A stretch of 64,000 bases of DNA from Eutrophocola salsuginis (GCA_038147195.1 JAYQTB010000004.1:2294001-2358000), one strand, 5' to 3'. Numbered from the stretch's first letter, positions 35,260 to 45,691 are shown. The notes: generated from the letters alone by a model not told the origin. Translations and numbers: made by a program.

Positions 35260-35904
35260 ATGCTAACAACTTTAGTCATACTAACTTCGATAATAGGCGT
35301 AATACTTATAGTATTACTGATGTTTATTTTAGGTAAGCTGAATTGGCTTGAAAACGCTACTAATTCACTCTTGGCTAAAATTGATATAAATCCTGTTCTA
35401 GAACCAGGCATTGATTCATCTCCAGATATTACAGATCCTTATTTTTATGGCCTAACGGGGAAAAAGTTGTGGTCAAGCCTTACAGGAGAGGATTACAACG
35501 GAGTTAACGAAATTGAACTAGAAGAAATTAGACCAAGATATACTATAGTTCTAATCAAAGCACTTGCTAAATTTATCAAAGAAAACCTTAATGATCCGAA
35601 TAATAATGATTTGGACATTATAAAAAATATTAGAACTGTTTCCACTTCAAGAGGGAAAATAGATATCTGGTTACCATCAAACACCGTCGACAAACTTCAT
35701 GATATAGGTTCTTTAATAAGAGATTATCATTTAAACAAAAGCGAAAATGATAAATCAGATGGGGAAAGTGTAGTAGCCTCAAAAGAGGAACAACGAGCAT
35801 CTATTGAAACGACTATTAGAGCAATAGTTCATGATGTAGTACAACAAACCGGCGTCAAGTACCACGATGATATTTCTGAAGATCTTATAAAGCTTGTTCT
35901 GTAA
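35260..35904 (+). CDS. Unrecognised single-pass membrane protein in the flhA-fliA operon
   Basis: 214 aa. An N-terminal membrane segment (VILTSIIGVILIVLLMFIL) is followed by a cytoplasmic or periplasmic region with PDITDPYFYGLTGKKLWSSL and a Lys/Asp/Asn-rich tail. It starts one base after the preceding stop, so it is coupled to it. Last gene of the operon; a weak hairpin follows. I do not recognise a family. Confidence 0.6.
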   Translation: MLTTLVILTSIIGVILIVLLMFILGKLNWLENATNSLLAKIDINPVLEPGIDSSPDITDPYFYGLTGKKLWSSLTGEDYNGVNEIELEEIRPRYTIVLIKALAKFIKENLNDPNNNDLDIIKNIRTVSTSRGKIDIWLPSNTVDKLHDIGSLIRDYHLNKSENDKSDGESVVASKEEQRASIETTIRAIVHDVVQQTGVKYHDDISEDLIKLVL

Positions 35905-35926
35905 AACTAAACATATAGTTTTTTAT
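35903..35926. terminator. Possible bidirectional terminator between convergent genes
   Basis: AAAACTA and TAGTTTT form a 7-bp AT-rich stem at 35903-35922 followed by further T, in the 18-base gap between two converging genes. The stem is weak (one G-C pair), so efficiency is doubtful. Confidence 0.35.
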
Positions 35927-36810
35927 CTTTCAAAAGACATGGGGTCATTATTAAAGTTATCTTCCTCATTTTCCATGATTTGCTGAGACAAGCGGATTTG
36001 GTCAAGATATTTTTCTTTTTCTAATAGTATTAGCGCATCTATCTGATTTACAAAGTTTTCTAATTTTTTCATTTCGGCAAAGAAAGCCAAATCTCCTTCA
36101 CTAGTCTCCTCAAATGCATTTTCAAGACTCAACATCCTTGAATTAATGGTAGAAAACCTATCTTGCAAGTTATTGTAGCTATCAATTTGTTCTGTAATGC
36201 TTTCTTCATACTTTAATGATAAGTCATTCTGTAATCTTTCAAGAACTGCAGCAATCTCATCTTTAAAAGCTACTATTGAATTATTCGTTTTTTCTGATTC
36301 AAGAGAAATCATTTCTACAGTATTGTAAAGATTAGATATTTCCTCTTGTACATCTTCGAATTGATCCAGGCCTGTATTCATATTAACAATACGTGTAGCC
36401 AGCGCATCGCTAATAATTCCAAAATCTGAAGATTTAGAACTAAAACTAAAAATAGCAACTGTTGTTATTAATAAACTTATAAACAATATAACTGCGCAAA
36501 CACCAAAAAGGATATTTATCAATTTTCTCTGGCTTGCCATGCTTGTAATTTGGTTTTTTGTTAGACTATTAATATCTCTTGAAAAATTCGTAAAATATAA
36601 CTTCTCATCTTGGAGTGTTTCTAAAAACTTCTCAAATTCTTGTTTTATATTATCTATATGAGATGAATCTCCCGAAATATTCGTGTCTAATAAAGTATCG
36701 CCTTCTTCTTTTTTTATAATAAAATTCTTCACATCTACTTGATCTATTTCTAGATCAGATTCAATAGTTGCATCAACTTTCTTTGCTGCATCATCAACTG
36801 GACGTCTCAA
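35923..36810 (-). CDS. Unrecognised coiled-coil membrane protein with a sigma-28 type promoter
   Basis: 295 aa. Charged N-terminal domain (about 1-95), one membrane segment (LINILFGVCAVILFISLLIT, about residues 97-116), and a long coiled-coil C-terminal region (about 140-270, many Leu/Glu heptads). The only in-frame start is TTG at 36810 without a binding site. Upstream, an ATG at 36856 begins a lysine-rich frame (MKKTTPKKAIN, stop); deleting one A from the A7 run after that ATG (minus strand; + strand 36847-36853) would give a continuous longer N-terminus (KKQLQKKLSTKKSALRRP). A sigma-28 site upstream ties it to late flagellar expression. Shape recalls signal-transducing or scaffold proteins but no conserved domain is seen. 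Confidence 0.6.
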   Translation of the reverse strand: MRRPVDDAAKKVDATIESDLEIDQVDVKNFIIKKEEGDTLLDTNISGDSSHIDNIKQEFEKFLETLQDEKLYFTNFSRDINSLTKNQITSMASQRKLINILFGVCAVILFISLLITTVAIFSFSSKSSDFGIISDALATRIVNMNTGLDQFEDVQEEISNLYNTVEMISLESEKTNNSIVAFKDEIAAVLERLQNDLSLKYEESITEQIDSYNNLQDRFSTINSRMLSLENAFEETSEGDLAFFAEMKKLENFVNQIDALILLEKEKYLDQIRLSQQIMENEEDNFNNDPMSFER

Positions 36811-36959
36811 AGCTGACTTTTTAGTTGATAGCTTTTTTTGGAGTTGTTTTTTTCATAATATTATTTGGTATCTAAATTCATTTGTTATATATATAAATAT
36901 TATAAAATTATATCTTATTTATGTTTTTGCGAGTGTGTTTTAAAATCAGAATTACTAAT

Positions 36960-36987
36960 AGATCGGCATTTATTTGTTTAATCTTTA
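36960..36987 (-). promoter_or_regulatory. Sigma-28 (FliA) type promoter for the coiled-coil gene
   Basis: On the minus strand: TAAAGATT, 12-base spacer, GCCGATCT. The -35 matches 7 of 8 and the -10 6 of 8; the spacer is one base longer than the ideal 11. It points toward the gene at 35923-36810 and stands back to back with the next promoter. Confidence 0.6.
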
Positions 36988-36998
36988 ATCTTAAATCT

Positions 36999-37025
36999 TA
37001 AATATTTCTCTACTTCTGTCGATGA
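36999..37025 (+). promoter_or_regulatory. Sigma-28 (FliA) type promoter for the lytic transglycosylase gene
   Basis: TAAATATT, 11-base spacer, GTCGATGA. The -10 core GTCGATG is the same as at the flgM promoter and spacing is exact. It lies 50 bases before the ATG at 37075. Confidence 0.65.
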
Positions 37026-37074
37026 GATTCTAGGTAGCTTTTCTATATATCATTGAATTTTATATTATTTCCTA

Positions 37075-38982
37075 ATGCGCTCATTTTCTTCATTAAAATT
37101 ACTTTCTTTGCTAGCAATTTGCTTTTTCTGGATTCTCAAAGTAGACCCCATTTTTTCACAAGAAAGTAATCATGTATCAATTTTCACACAACCTCTTGAA
37201 CTTAACGATTCAATAAATTTCTGGAAAAGTGTTTATACTAAAATCAATTCTACTGTAGGTTATTTACATGACTCGGAGAATTTGAATATTGTTTATGGAA
37301 TTTTTCCGGCAAATGAAAACACCTTACAAAATTACAGAAATCAAATTATTCAAGATCTAACAATATTAGCCAACGGTCAAAGGTCAAATTTATCACGAAA
37401 CCAAGCTTTTATTTTCGATATTTGGGGTAAATCTAACGATAAAAAGACTTATCTCTCTGCAATTGATAGATTACGATTTCAACGAGGTCAATCAGATGCT
37501 TTTTTGAGCGGATATGAGAAGTCAAAATCCTACGATAGTTTTAATAATAATATTTTGAAAAGAAGAAACATCCCCCCTGAATTATTTTTGATACCACATT
37601 TAGAATCTTCTTTTAATCCACAAGCTATTTCATCAGCAAATGCGGTTGGAATGTGGCAGTTTACGAAAAATACTGGTCAACAATACCTTCGTGTTGATGA
37701 TGTTATTGATGAAAGATTGGATCCATATCTTTCTACCCAAGCTGCTATTTCACTTTTACAATTCAATTATGATCAATTAGGTTCTTGGCCACTTGCCATC
37801 ACAGCATATAATCATGGTTTGACTGGTATACTGAACGCCAAAAATAGTCTGCAAACAAGCTCAATATCGGAAATTATACATAACTATAAGGGTCCTAGAT
37901 TTGGTTTTGCATCTAGAAATTTTTACCCGCAATTTTTGGCTATTTTAGATATCACAAATAATTTTAATAAATATTTTGAAAATGTATCTATAAATACTCC
38001 CATTGAACTAGAAGAAATTCGCGTTACATCCCCGATTTATTTCAGTGATTTATCCAATCGTTTGAATATAGAAAAGAGCATAATATCTTCAAATAATCCA
38101 TCACTTTTGCAAAACATAAAAAACGATAGGGCCCGAATACCTCAAGGAACAAGATTAAGACTTCCAGCATCTTTAATTAACAAAGAAAATCTCGATAATA
38201 TTTTAAATACTGCCCAAAGCTCCCTAAGTTTGTCTCTAAGTAAAGCTCCAACTATAAATTTAAATAGAGATACGGAAAATCTCTCCATAACAAATACTAA
38301 TGATGGGAACAATTGGGTTGATCCTAAATTTCTAGCGCAAAATATACCTATAAGTATTGATAAATCACTTACAAAAAATGAGCCTCAATCGACCGAGAAC
38401 ACGAATCTTGAAAATTCATTTATACAACCCTATCAAACTATTGAAGAACTACCTTTAATCTCAGATATAGTTTTAGATGACGCTTACAATAGAGAGGATT
38501 TAAGTGAAGATACTAATGAACTAGAGCTAGGATTAGTAGCTACTAAAGAGCTTTTCCTTAGATATGATGATTTTGAAGTAGACGATCAAAATAGGATATA
38601 TGTCTACAATGAAACCATCGAGCAGATAGCTATCTGGTTAAATATTTCAAGCTCTGATTTGAGAAGATATAATGGAAAAAACCCTTTTGATAAGATCTAT
38701 TTTGGTGAGCAAATATCCTTAATATTTTCTAATGTCTCACCTGAAGATTTTATAAATAAAAGATCTGATTATCATAAAAATATTTGGGATAGTTTTTTTT
38801 CACGCTATACCATTAGTGGTACGAATACTCACGTAATTCAGAGAAATGACAATATTGAGTCTATTTCAAGAGAAGAGTACAACAGTCCAATGTGGTTAGT
38901 GAAGGCTTACAATCCTAGTTTAAGTATGGACAATATATTTGTGGGGCAAACCCTTATATTTCCAATTATTGAACAACTCTAA
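37075..38982 (+). CDS. MltD-like lytic murein transglycosylase with LysM
   Basis: 635 aa, with signal peptide (LLSLLAICFFWILKV). The SLT domain (about 170-290) has LFLIPHLESSFNPQAIS with the catalytic Glu, NAVGMWQFTKNTGQQY and PLAITAYNHGLTG, all typical of MltD. C-terminal LysM-type units follow (for example IYVYNETIEQIAIWLNISSS and THVIQRNDNIESISREEYNS). It cuts glycan strands in the periplasm. Its sigma-28 type promoter and flagellar surroundings suggest a role in flagellar assembly or wall remodelling, and the local FlgJ has no muramidase domain. A general housekeeping MltD is equally possible. Confidence 0.85.
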   Translation: MRSFSSLKLLSLLAICFFWILKVDPIFSQESNHVSIFTQPLELNDSINFWKSVYTKINSTVGYLHDSENLNIVYGIFPANENTLQNYRNQIIQDLTILANGQRSNLSRNQAFIFDIWGKSNDKKTYLSAIDRLRFQRGQSDAFLSGYEKSKSYDSFNNNILKRRNIPPELFLIPHLESSFNPQAISSANAVGMWQFTKNTGQQYLRVDDVIDERLDPYLSTQAAISLLQFNYDQLGSWPLAITAYNHGLTGILNAKNSLQTSSISEIIHNYKGPRFGFASRNFYPQFLAILDITNNFNKYFENVSINTPIELEEIRVTSPIYFSDLSNRLNIEKSIISSNNPSLLQNIKNDRARIPQGTRLRLPASLINKENLDNILNTAQSSLSLSLSKAPTINLNRDTENLSITNTNDGNNWVDPKFLAQNIPISIDKSLTKNEPQSTENTNLENSFIQPYQTIEELPLISDIVLDDAYNREDLSEDTNELELGLVATKELFLRYDDFEVDDQNRIYVYNETIEQIAIWLNISSSDLRRYNGKNPFDKIYFGEQISLIFSNVSPEDFINKRSDYHKNIWDSFFSRYTISGTNTHVIQRNDNIESISREEYNSPMWLVKAYNPSLSMDNIFVGQTLIFPIIEQL

Positions 38983-39044
38983 ACACTTCGGCATATATAG
39001 TTTGTCAGCAGCATTTTCATGGAAAAAGTCGCGCGTGATTTATT

Positions 39045-39481
39045 CTATGTAATTTGATAATCGAATAAACCTTTGTCAGTTTGCTCAGGAAAGTGCATGA
39101 ATTTAAGAGAATTGCCTTTTGGTGACCCTATCAATGTTATGAACTCCGCCGCCAAGGTTCTGTTTTTATGGATGAATGAATAGCTGATGTATTCCGAGAC
39201 AGAGTTTTTATATGATAATTTTACGACTGTCGGATTAATCAAAAAAAGTTCTCGAAACAATCTGACAATTTCTTTTTGATATCATTATTCGATAATGAAA
39301 TCAACGATTTAGCTATTGGCGTCCCGCCGGAATCCAATAATGTTATTTCCAAAGAATCGCTAATCATACCCAAATCGTGGGACATTAAATAAATTTCGAT
39401 ATCCAGTGAATAAATGGGTGGCCTATATATATATTCAGTATGTTCCTGTTTACAGCCGTAAAATAATTTGTCTGTTGTCAA
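39045..39481 (-). pseudogene. Unrecognised gene next to glmS, frame broken at a T7 tract
   Basis: Two overlapping frames look like one protein of about 145 aa. Frame A (from TTG at 39481, TTDKLFYGCKQEHTEYIYRP) ends SDCFENFF then TGA. Frame B carries on LINPTVVKLSYKNSVSEYIS to FDYQIT at 39045. They meet at seven T on the coding strand (A7 at 39241-39247); one extra T would join them. The open frame of part A also continues upstream into the glmS 3' end (IDGVWHLTT). No known family. It lies at the junction between the AT-rich flagellar region and the GC-richer chromosome. Confidence 0.4.
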
Positions 39482-39495
39482 ATGCCAAACACCAT

Positions 39496-41367
39496 CTATT
39501 TGGTCGTTCTTTTTGAAAATAGAAAATCCTGGTAATCTATTTCGTGTTTTGTAGATTTTTTTCTTGGCTGGTCGATGTCGGTTCCTTTTAGTACGGCTAC
39601 GTGATACGACAAAAGTTGTAACGGTATCGTATAGATGATCGGTGCCAGGAAATCCGAGCAGTGCGGTACGTTGACCACTTTAGTGCCGTCTGAATTGGAG
39701 AAGCCAGATTCGGTATCGGCGAATACATTTAGTTGACCGCCACGAGCGCAGACTTCCTGCAGGTTGGATTTTAGTTTTTCCAGGAGCTCGTCGTTAGGTG
39801 CTACGGCAATAATGGGCATCTGGTCGTCGACCAGTGCGAGCGGTCCGTGCTTGAGTTCTCCAGCAGGATAGGCTTCGGCATGGATATAGGAAATCTCCTT
39901 TAGCTTCAGCGCACCTTCCTTGGAAACGGGGTACATCACTCCGCGACCGAGGAACAGAGAGTGACGCTTATCGGCAAAATCCAGCGAAATCAGGCGGATC
40001 TGTTCATCTAGCTTTAGTGTCTCCTCGAGTTTATACGGCAGCTCGTGCAGGTCATGCACCAGCACCCTTTCGTTCTCCTCGCTCAGGCCGTTGCGGCGTG
40101 CCAGCACGATACACAATAGCGTGAGTATTGTCAGCTGGGTGGTGAACGCCTTGGTGGAAGCCACGCCGATCTCCCGGCCTGCGAGGGTCATAATGGAAAA
40201 ATCTGATTCCCGCTCGATGGAGCTGTTAGCGACGTTGCAGATGGTCATACAGCCGACATAACCCGCTTCCTTGGCATGGCGCAACGCAGCAAGAGTGTCA
40301 GCGGTCTCGCCAGATTGAGAGATGGTGACAAACAGGCAGTCCTCGGGCACGAGCATGTTTCGGTATCGGTATTCACTGGCAATGTCGACGGAGCAGGACA
40401 TTCTAGCGATGTTCTCGAACCAGAACTTGGCGATCATGCCGGCATGATAACTGGTACCGCAGGCTACGATTTGCACGCTCTTCGTCCTGTTGAAGATGTC
40501 CTTTGCGTTCACGCCGAAGGCTTCTTCTAGCACATGGTTCTTGCTGAGTTTGCCGGACAGCGTCCTACGAACCACTTCCGGCTGCTCGTAGATTTCCTTA
40601 AGCATGAAGTGTCGGTAGTGGCCTTTCACCGAGTCTTCTAGGTTCTGGCTTAGCCTTACGGTATCGCGGGACACTTCTAAACCACCATTGTAAATCCTGA
40701 CCCGGCTGGACTTAATCTCGGCGATATCGCCTTCTTCCAGGTAGATAAAGCGGTCGGTGACCTGCCCGAGAGCGGCGGGATCGGAGGCAATAAAATTCTC
40801 GCCGATGCCGACGCCGATGATGAGCGGGCTGCCGCTACGCGCGACGATGATGCGCTTGGGATCTTCTTTGTCGATCACGGCCAAGCCGTAGGCACCTTCG
40901 AGCAGGTCGATGGTGCGTTTCACGGCATCGAGAAACTTCATTTCCTCTTTAACTAGAAACATATGGATGAGGTGAGCGATGACTTCTGTATCTGTGTCGG
41001 TCTTGAACTCGTAATTCTTTTTGATCAGCTCCTCCTTCAGCGTCAGGTAGTTCTCGATGATGCCGTTATGGATGAGCGCAACGCGATCATGGGACAGGTG
41101 CGGGTGGGCGTTGTTCTCGTTGGGCTTGCCATGTGTAGCCCAGCGGGTGTGAGCGATACCGACGGGGCCGTCAAGCGGGGACTTCTTGACGCGGTCTTCA
41201 AGGGCCTGGACCTTGCCCACAGTTTTTACACAGGAAAGGCCTTTGTCCTTGCGGTTGATCAGGGCCAAGCCAGCGGAGTCATAACCCCGATATTCCAGCC
41301 GTTTAAGACCCTCCACGAGAATGCCTGTTACATTTCTGCGCCCTATGGCGCCAACGATGCCGCACAT
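39496..41367 (-). CDS. glmS: Glutamine-fructose-6-phosphate aminotransferase GlmS
   Basis: 623 aa. Makes glucosamine-6-phosphate for cell-wall sugars. N-terminal glutaminase domain starts MCGIVGAIGRRN with the nucleophile Cys; the first of two SIS domains has VACGTSYHAGMIAKFW and ISQSGETADTLAALRHAKEA, the second IHAEAYPAGELKHGPLALV. Usual length is about 609. After the conserved GTDIDQPR the tail reads KKSTKHEIDYQDFLFSKRTT instead of the usual nine-residue NLAKSVTVE-type end, and base composition turns AT-rich at that point. The normal tail contributes a lysine at the active site, so its replacement is odd. Probably in one operon with glmU (27-base gap). Confidence 0.96.
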   Translation of the reverse strand: MCGIVGAIGRRNVTGILVEGLKRLEYRGYDSAGLALINRKDKGLSCVKTVGKVQALEDRVKKSPLDGPVGIAHTRWATHGKPNENNAHPHLSHDRVALIHNGIIENYLTLKEELIKKNYEFKTDTDTEVIAHLIHMFLVKEEMKFLDAVKRTIDLLEGAYGLAVIDKEDPKRIIVARSGSPLIIGVGIGENFIASDPAALGQVTDRFIYLEEGDIAEIKSSRVRIYNGGLEVSRDTVRLSQNLEDSVKGHYRHFMLKEIYEQPEVVRRTLSGKLSKNHVLEEAFGVNAKDIFNRTKSVQIVACGTSYHAGMIAKFWFENIARMSCSVDIASEYRYRNMLVPEDCLFVTISQSGETADTLAALRHAKEAGYVGCMTICNVANSSIERESDFSIMTLAGREIGVASTKAFTTQLTILTLLCIVLARRNGLSEENERVLVHDLHELPYKLEETLKLDEQIRLISLDFADKRHSLFLGRGVMYPVSKEGALKLKEISYIHAEAYPAGELKHGPLALVDDQMPIIAVAPNDELLEKLKSNLQEVCARGGQLNVFADTESGFSNSDGTKVVNVPHCSDFLAPIIYTIPLQLLSYHVAVLKGTDIDQPRKKSTKHEIDYQDFLFSKRTTK

Positions 41368-41394
41368 GATTTTTGGTCTTCCCAGTGTTGAGTG

Positions 41395-42756
41395 CTACTT
41401 CTTGCCCGGCCGTTTCCAGCCGTCGAGATTGGTCTGCTTGCTGCGGCCGATGCCCAGGCTTCCCTTCGGCACCGGCTTGGTGATGGTAGAACCGGCTGCA
41501 ACAAAGGCCCCATCCTCCAGTTCCACCGGGGCAACGAGCACTGCATTAGAGCCTATGAATACGCCATCGCCGATAGTGGTCTTGTGCTTGTTAGCACCGT
41601 CATAGTTGCAGGTGATGGTACCGGCGCCGACATTAACGCCCTTGCCCAGTTCAGCATCACCGACATAGGCAAGATGATTGACCTTGCTGCCCTCGCCGAT
41701 GATGGCCTTTTTCACTTCCACAAAATTCCCGAGCTTCGCGAAATCCTCCATCTCGGTACCCGGTCTGACCCTGGCGAAAGGTCCGAGCTGGCAGTGCTTA
41801 CCTATCACGGCATCTTCGATGACGGTGTATGGGTGCAGTTTGGTGCCCGCGCCGATCGTGCAGTTTTTCAGAATGCAGCCAGCGCCTATCTGAACATCGC
41901 GGTCGATCTTCACCTCGCCTTCGAGGATGACATTGATATCGATTTCTACGTCGCTGGCGATATCGACATTGCCACGAATATCCAGCCGCGCCGGATCGAT
42001 AAGCGTCACGCCGTTTCTCAGTAATTCCTCATGCATATCCTGCTGGTATTTCCTTTCCAGTTCCGCTAACTGGAGCCTGTCGTTGATGCCTGTGACTTCC
42101 TTCAGGTCTTCGCAGACGCTGGTCACAACCTTGCAACCATCGGCAAGTGCTAGCTCTACCACGTCGGTCAGATAATATTCCTTTTGCGCATTATTGGCGC
42201 CGATTCGGGGCAGCCACTCCAGCAGCCTAGCAACCGGTATCGCCATGAACCCTGTGTTGATTTCTCTGACGGCCTTTTCTGTAGCCGTGGCGTCCTTTTC
42301 CTCGACGATACGTGTTATTTGACCCGCGTTATCTCGAATAATTCGGCCCAGCCCGGTAGGATTATCAACGATGCAGGTCAACACGCCCATGCTGACTGAA
42401 TCCACCATCCCGACGAGGGTTCTCAGAGTTTCCGCCCGGATCAGCGGTACATCGCCATACAGCACCAGCGCAATTGCGTCTATATCGAGATGGTCCAGGG
42501 CCTGATGCACGGCATGGGCAGTGCCCAGCTGCTCTTTTTGCAGGACAAAGCGGGTATCGCTGCTTTCCAGTTCCGCCTCCACCGCCTCGGCGCCGAAGCC
42601 GACGACGACCTGGAGGTTGTCACAGTTCATGGACCTGGCGGTATCGAGGACGTGTTTCAGGAGAGGTTTGCCTGCCAGCGGATGCAGCACTTTCGGTCGG
42701 GCTGACTTCATGCGGGTACCTTTGCCGGCGGCCAGTACGACTACATTGAGCTTCAA
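41395..42756 (-). CDS. glmU: Bifunctional UDP-GlcNAc synthesis enzyme GlmU
   Basis: 453 aa. N-terminal uridylyltransferase (VVLAAGKGTRMKSARPKVLH, the nucleotide-binding motif; DVPLIRAETL) and C-terminal acetyltransferase with left-handed beta-helix repeats (ILKNCTIGAGTKLHPYTVIE, GVNVGAGTITCNYDGANKH). It makes UDP-N-acetylglucosamine, the step after GlmS and GlmM. Lies between the ATP synthase operon terminator and glmS, an order common in gammaproteobacteria. Confidence 0.97.
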   Translation of the reverse strand: MKLNVVVLAAGKGTRMKSARPKVLHPLAGKPLLKHVLDTARSMNCDNLQVVVGFGAEAVEAELESSDTRFVLQKEQLGTAHAVHQALDHLDIDAIALVLYGDVPLIRAETLRTLVGMVDSVSMGVLTCIVDNPTGLGRIIRDNAGQITRIVEEKDATATEKAVREINTGFMAIPVARLLEWLPRIGANNAQKEYYLTDVVELALADGCKVVTSVCEDLKEVTGINDRLQLAELERKYQQDMHEELLRNGVTLIDPARLDIRGNVDIASDVEIDINVILEGEVKIDRDVQIGAGCILKNCTIGAGTKLHPYTVIEDAVIGKHCQLGPFARVRPGTEMEDFAKLGNFVEVKKAIIGEGSKVNHLAYVGDAELGKGVNVGAGTITCNYDGANKHKTTIGDGVFIGSNAVLVAPVELEDGAFVAAGSTITKPVPKGSLGIGRSKQTNLDGWKRPGKK

Positions 42757-42837
42757 ATCGGGTTAATCCGGGTATTCATTGAATAATTACAGATTATAGT
42801 ATGCCTTGGGGGCGTCAGACAGCGTTGATGCGCGCAC

Positions 42838-42863
42838 AAAAAAGCCGGCTCCTGCCGGCTTTC
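42838..42863 (-). terminator. Rho-independent terminator of the ATP synthase operon
   Basis: On the minus strand AAAGCCGGC AGGA GCCGGCTTTTTT: a 7-bp GC-rich core stem, extended by A-T pairs, with T6 after it. It lies 27 bases after the atpC stop and before glmU. Confidence 0.92.
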
Positions 42864-42889
42864 CCTCGTTCCTTGTACCTTGTTCCTGC

Positions 42890-43315
42890 CTAGCCGCCCA
42901 TCTTCTTGCGGATCTGCTGGAGCGTCCTGATCTGCGCTGCAGCCTGGGCCAGATGAGCTGCCGTTTCGGCATAATCGATCTCGGCATGCTGGTTCTGGAT
43001 GGCTTCCTCGGCTTCCTTCATCGCCTGCATGGCGTTGGCTTCATCGAGGTCATCCGCGCGCACGGCCGTGTCGGCGAGAATATTGACGGTGCCCGGCTGA
43101 ACTTCGAGGAAGCCGCCGGATACGTAGTAGAGCTCCTCTTCACCGCCCTGCATCACAATGCGGACAGGTCCGGGGATCAGTGCGGTCAGCAGTGGTGCGT
43201 GACCCGGGTAGATACCCAGGTCGCCCAGGCTGCCGGCGGCGACGAGCGATTCCACGCGGCCGGAGAAGATCTGCTCCTCGGCGCTGGCGATATCGCAATG
43301 CATGGTCATGGCCAT
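42890..43315 (-). CDS. atpC: ATP synthase F1 subunit epsilon
   Basis: 141 aa, usual length. N-terminal beta sandwich (MHCDIASAEEQIFSGRVESL, LGDLGIYPGHAPLLTALIPG) and two C-terminal helices. Couples rotation to catalysis and inhibits ATP hydrolysis. Last gene of atpIBEFHAGDC, 22 bases after atpD. Confidence 0.96.
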   Translation of the reverse strand: MAMTMHCDIASAEEQIFSGRVESLVAAGSLGDLGIYPGHAPLLTALIPGPVRIVMQGGEEELYYVSGGFLEVQPGTVNILADTAVRADDLDEANAMQAMKEAEEAIQNQHAEIDYAETAAHLAQAAAQIRTLQQIRKKMGG

Positions 43316-43337
43316 TTTCAGTTACCTGTCGTCGTGA

Positions 43338-44750
<1,413 letters not shown>

Positions 44751-44824
44751 GTCCGGTTCCTCTTAAAATTTTTCCTAGTGCTTACTTAATTACAAATACC
44801 AAATTCTTGCTGTGCTAAAGCCTT

Positions 44825-45685
44825 TTAAAGAGCCGCGGCGCCGCCCACGATCTCGGAGAGCTCCTGGGTAATGGCGGCCTGGCGGGCCTTGTTGTAGACA
44901 AGCTGCAACTCGTTGATGAGTTCGCCGGCATTGTCCGTGGCGCTCTTCATGGCGATCATGCGCGCCGCCTGTTCACAGGCATTGTTTTCCACCACCGCCT
45001 GGTAAACCTGCGACTCGATATAACGGGCCAGCAGGCTGTCCAGCAGCTCGCGGGCATCGGGCTCGTAGATATAGTCCCAGTGGTGTTTGAGTTCGTCGTC
45101 TTCAGCAGCCTGCAGGGGCAGCAATTGCTCGACCGTCGGTTTCTGTGTCATGGTGTTGACGAATTCATTGGACACCAGGAACAGCTTGTCGATGTTGCCG
45201 TCGGCAAAGCTGTCAAGCATCACCTTGACGCCACCGACCACATCTTCCACGGCAGGCTTGTCACCGATGCCGCGAATCGCCGCTACGACCTTGCCGCCAT
45301 AACTGTTGAAGAAGCCGGCACCCTTGCCGCCGATGGCGCATATTTCGATGTCCACGTCCTCTTCATGCCAGCCCTTCATGGCTATTATCATGTTCTTGAA
45401 CAGGTTGATGTTCAGGCCGCCACACAAGCCGCGGTCGGTAGAGATAACGATAAAGCCGACGCGCTTGGCCGGACGCTCTTCCATGTAGGTATGGCGGTAT
45501 TCCGGATGCGAGTTCGCCAGGTGGCTGACCACGGCGCGGATGTTTTTCGCGTAGGGCTTGCCCAGCTCCATCTGCTCCTGGGCCTTGCGCATCTTGCTCG
45601 CCGCAACCATTTCCATGGCGGAAGTGATCTTCTGAGTATTTTTGATACTCCCGATCTGGTTACGAATTTCTTTTCCGACAGCCAT
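44825..45685 (-). CDS. atpG: ATP synthase F1 subunit gamma
   Basis: 286 aa. N-terminal helix MAVGKEIRNQIGSIKNTQKI and C-terminal helix YNKARQAAITQELSEIVGGA form the rotor shaft; STDRGLCGGLNINLFK is the family signature. Follows atpA by six bases. Confidence 0.97.
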   Translation of the reverse strand: MAVGKEIRNQIGSIKNTQKITSAMEMVAASKMRKAQEQMELGKPYAKNIRAVVSHLANSHPEYRHTYMEERPAKRVGFIVISTDRGLCGGLNINLFKNMIIAMKGWHEEDVDIEICAIGGKGAGFFNSYGGKVVAAIRGIGDKPAVEDVVGGVKVMLDSFADGNIDKLFLVSNEFVNTMTQKPTVEQLLPLQAAEDDELKHHWDYIYEPDARELLDSLLARYIESQVYQAVVENNACEQAARMIAMKSATDNAGELINELQLVYNKARQAAITQELSEIVGGAAAL

Positions 45686-45691
45686 GGTGGT

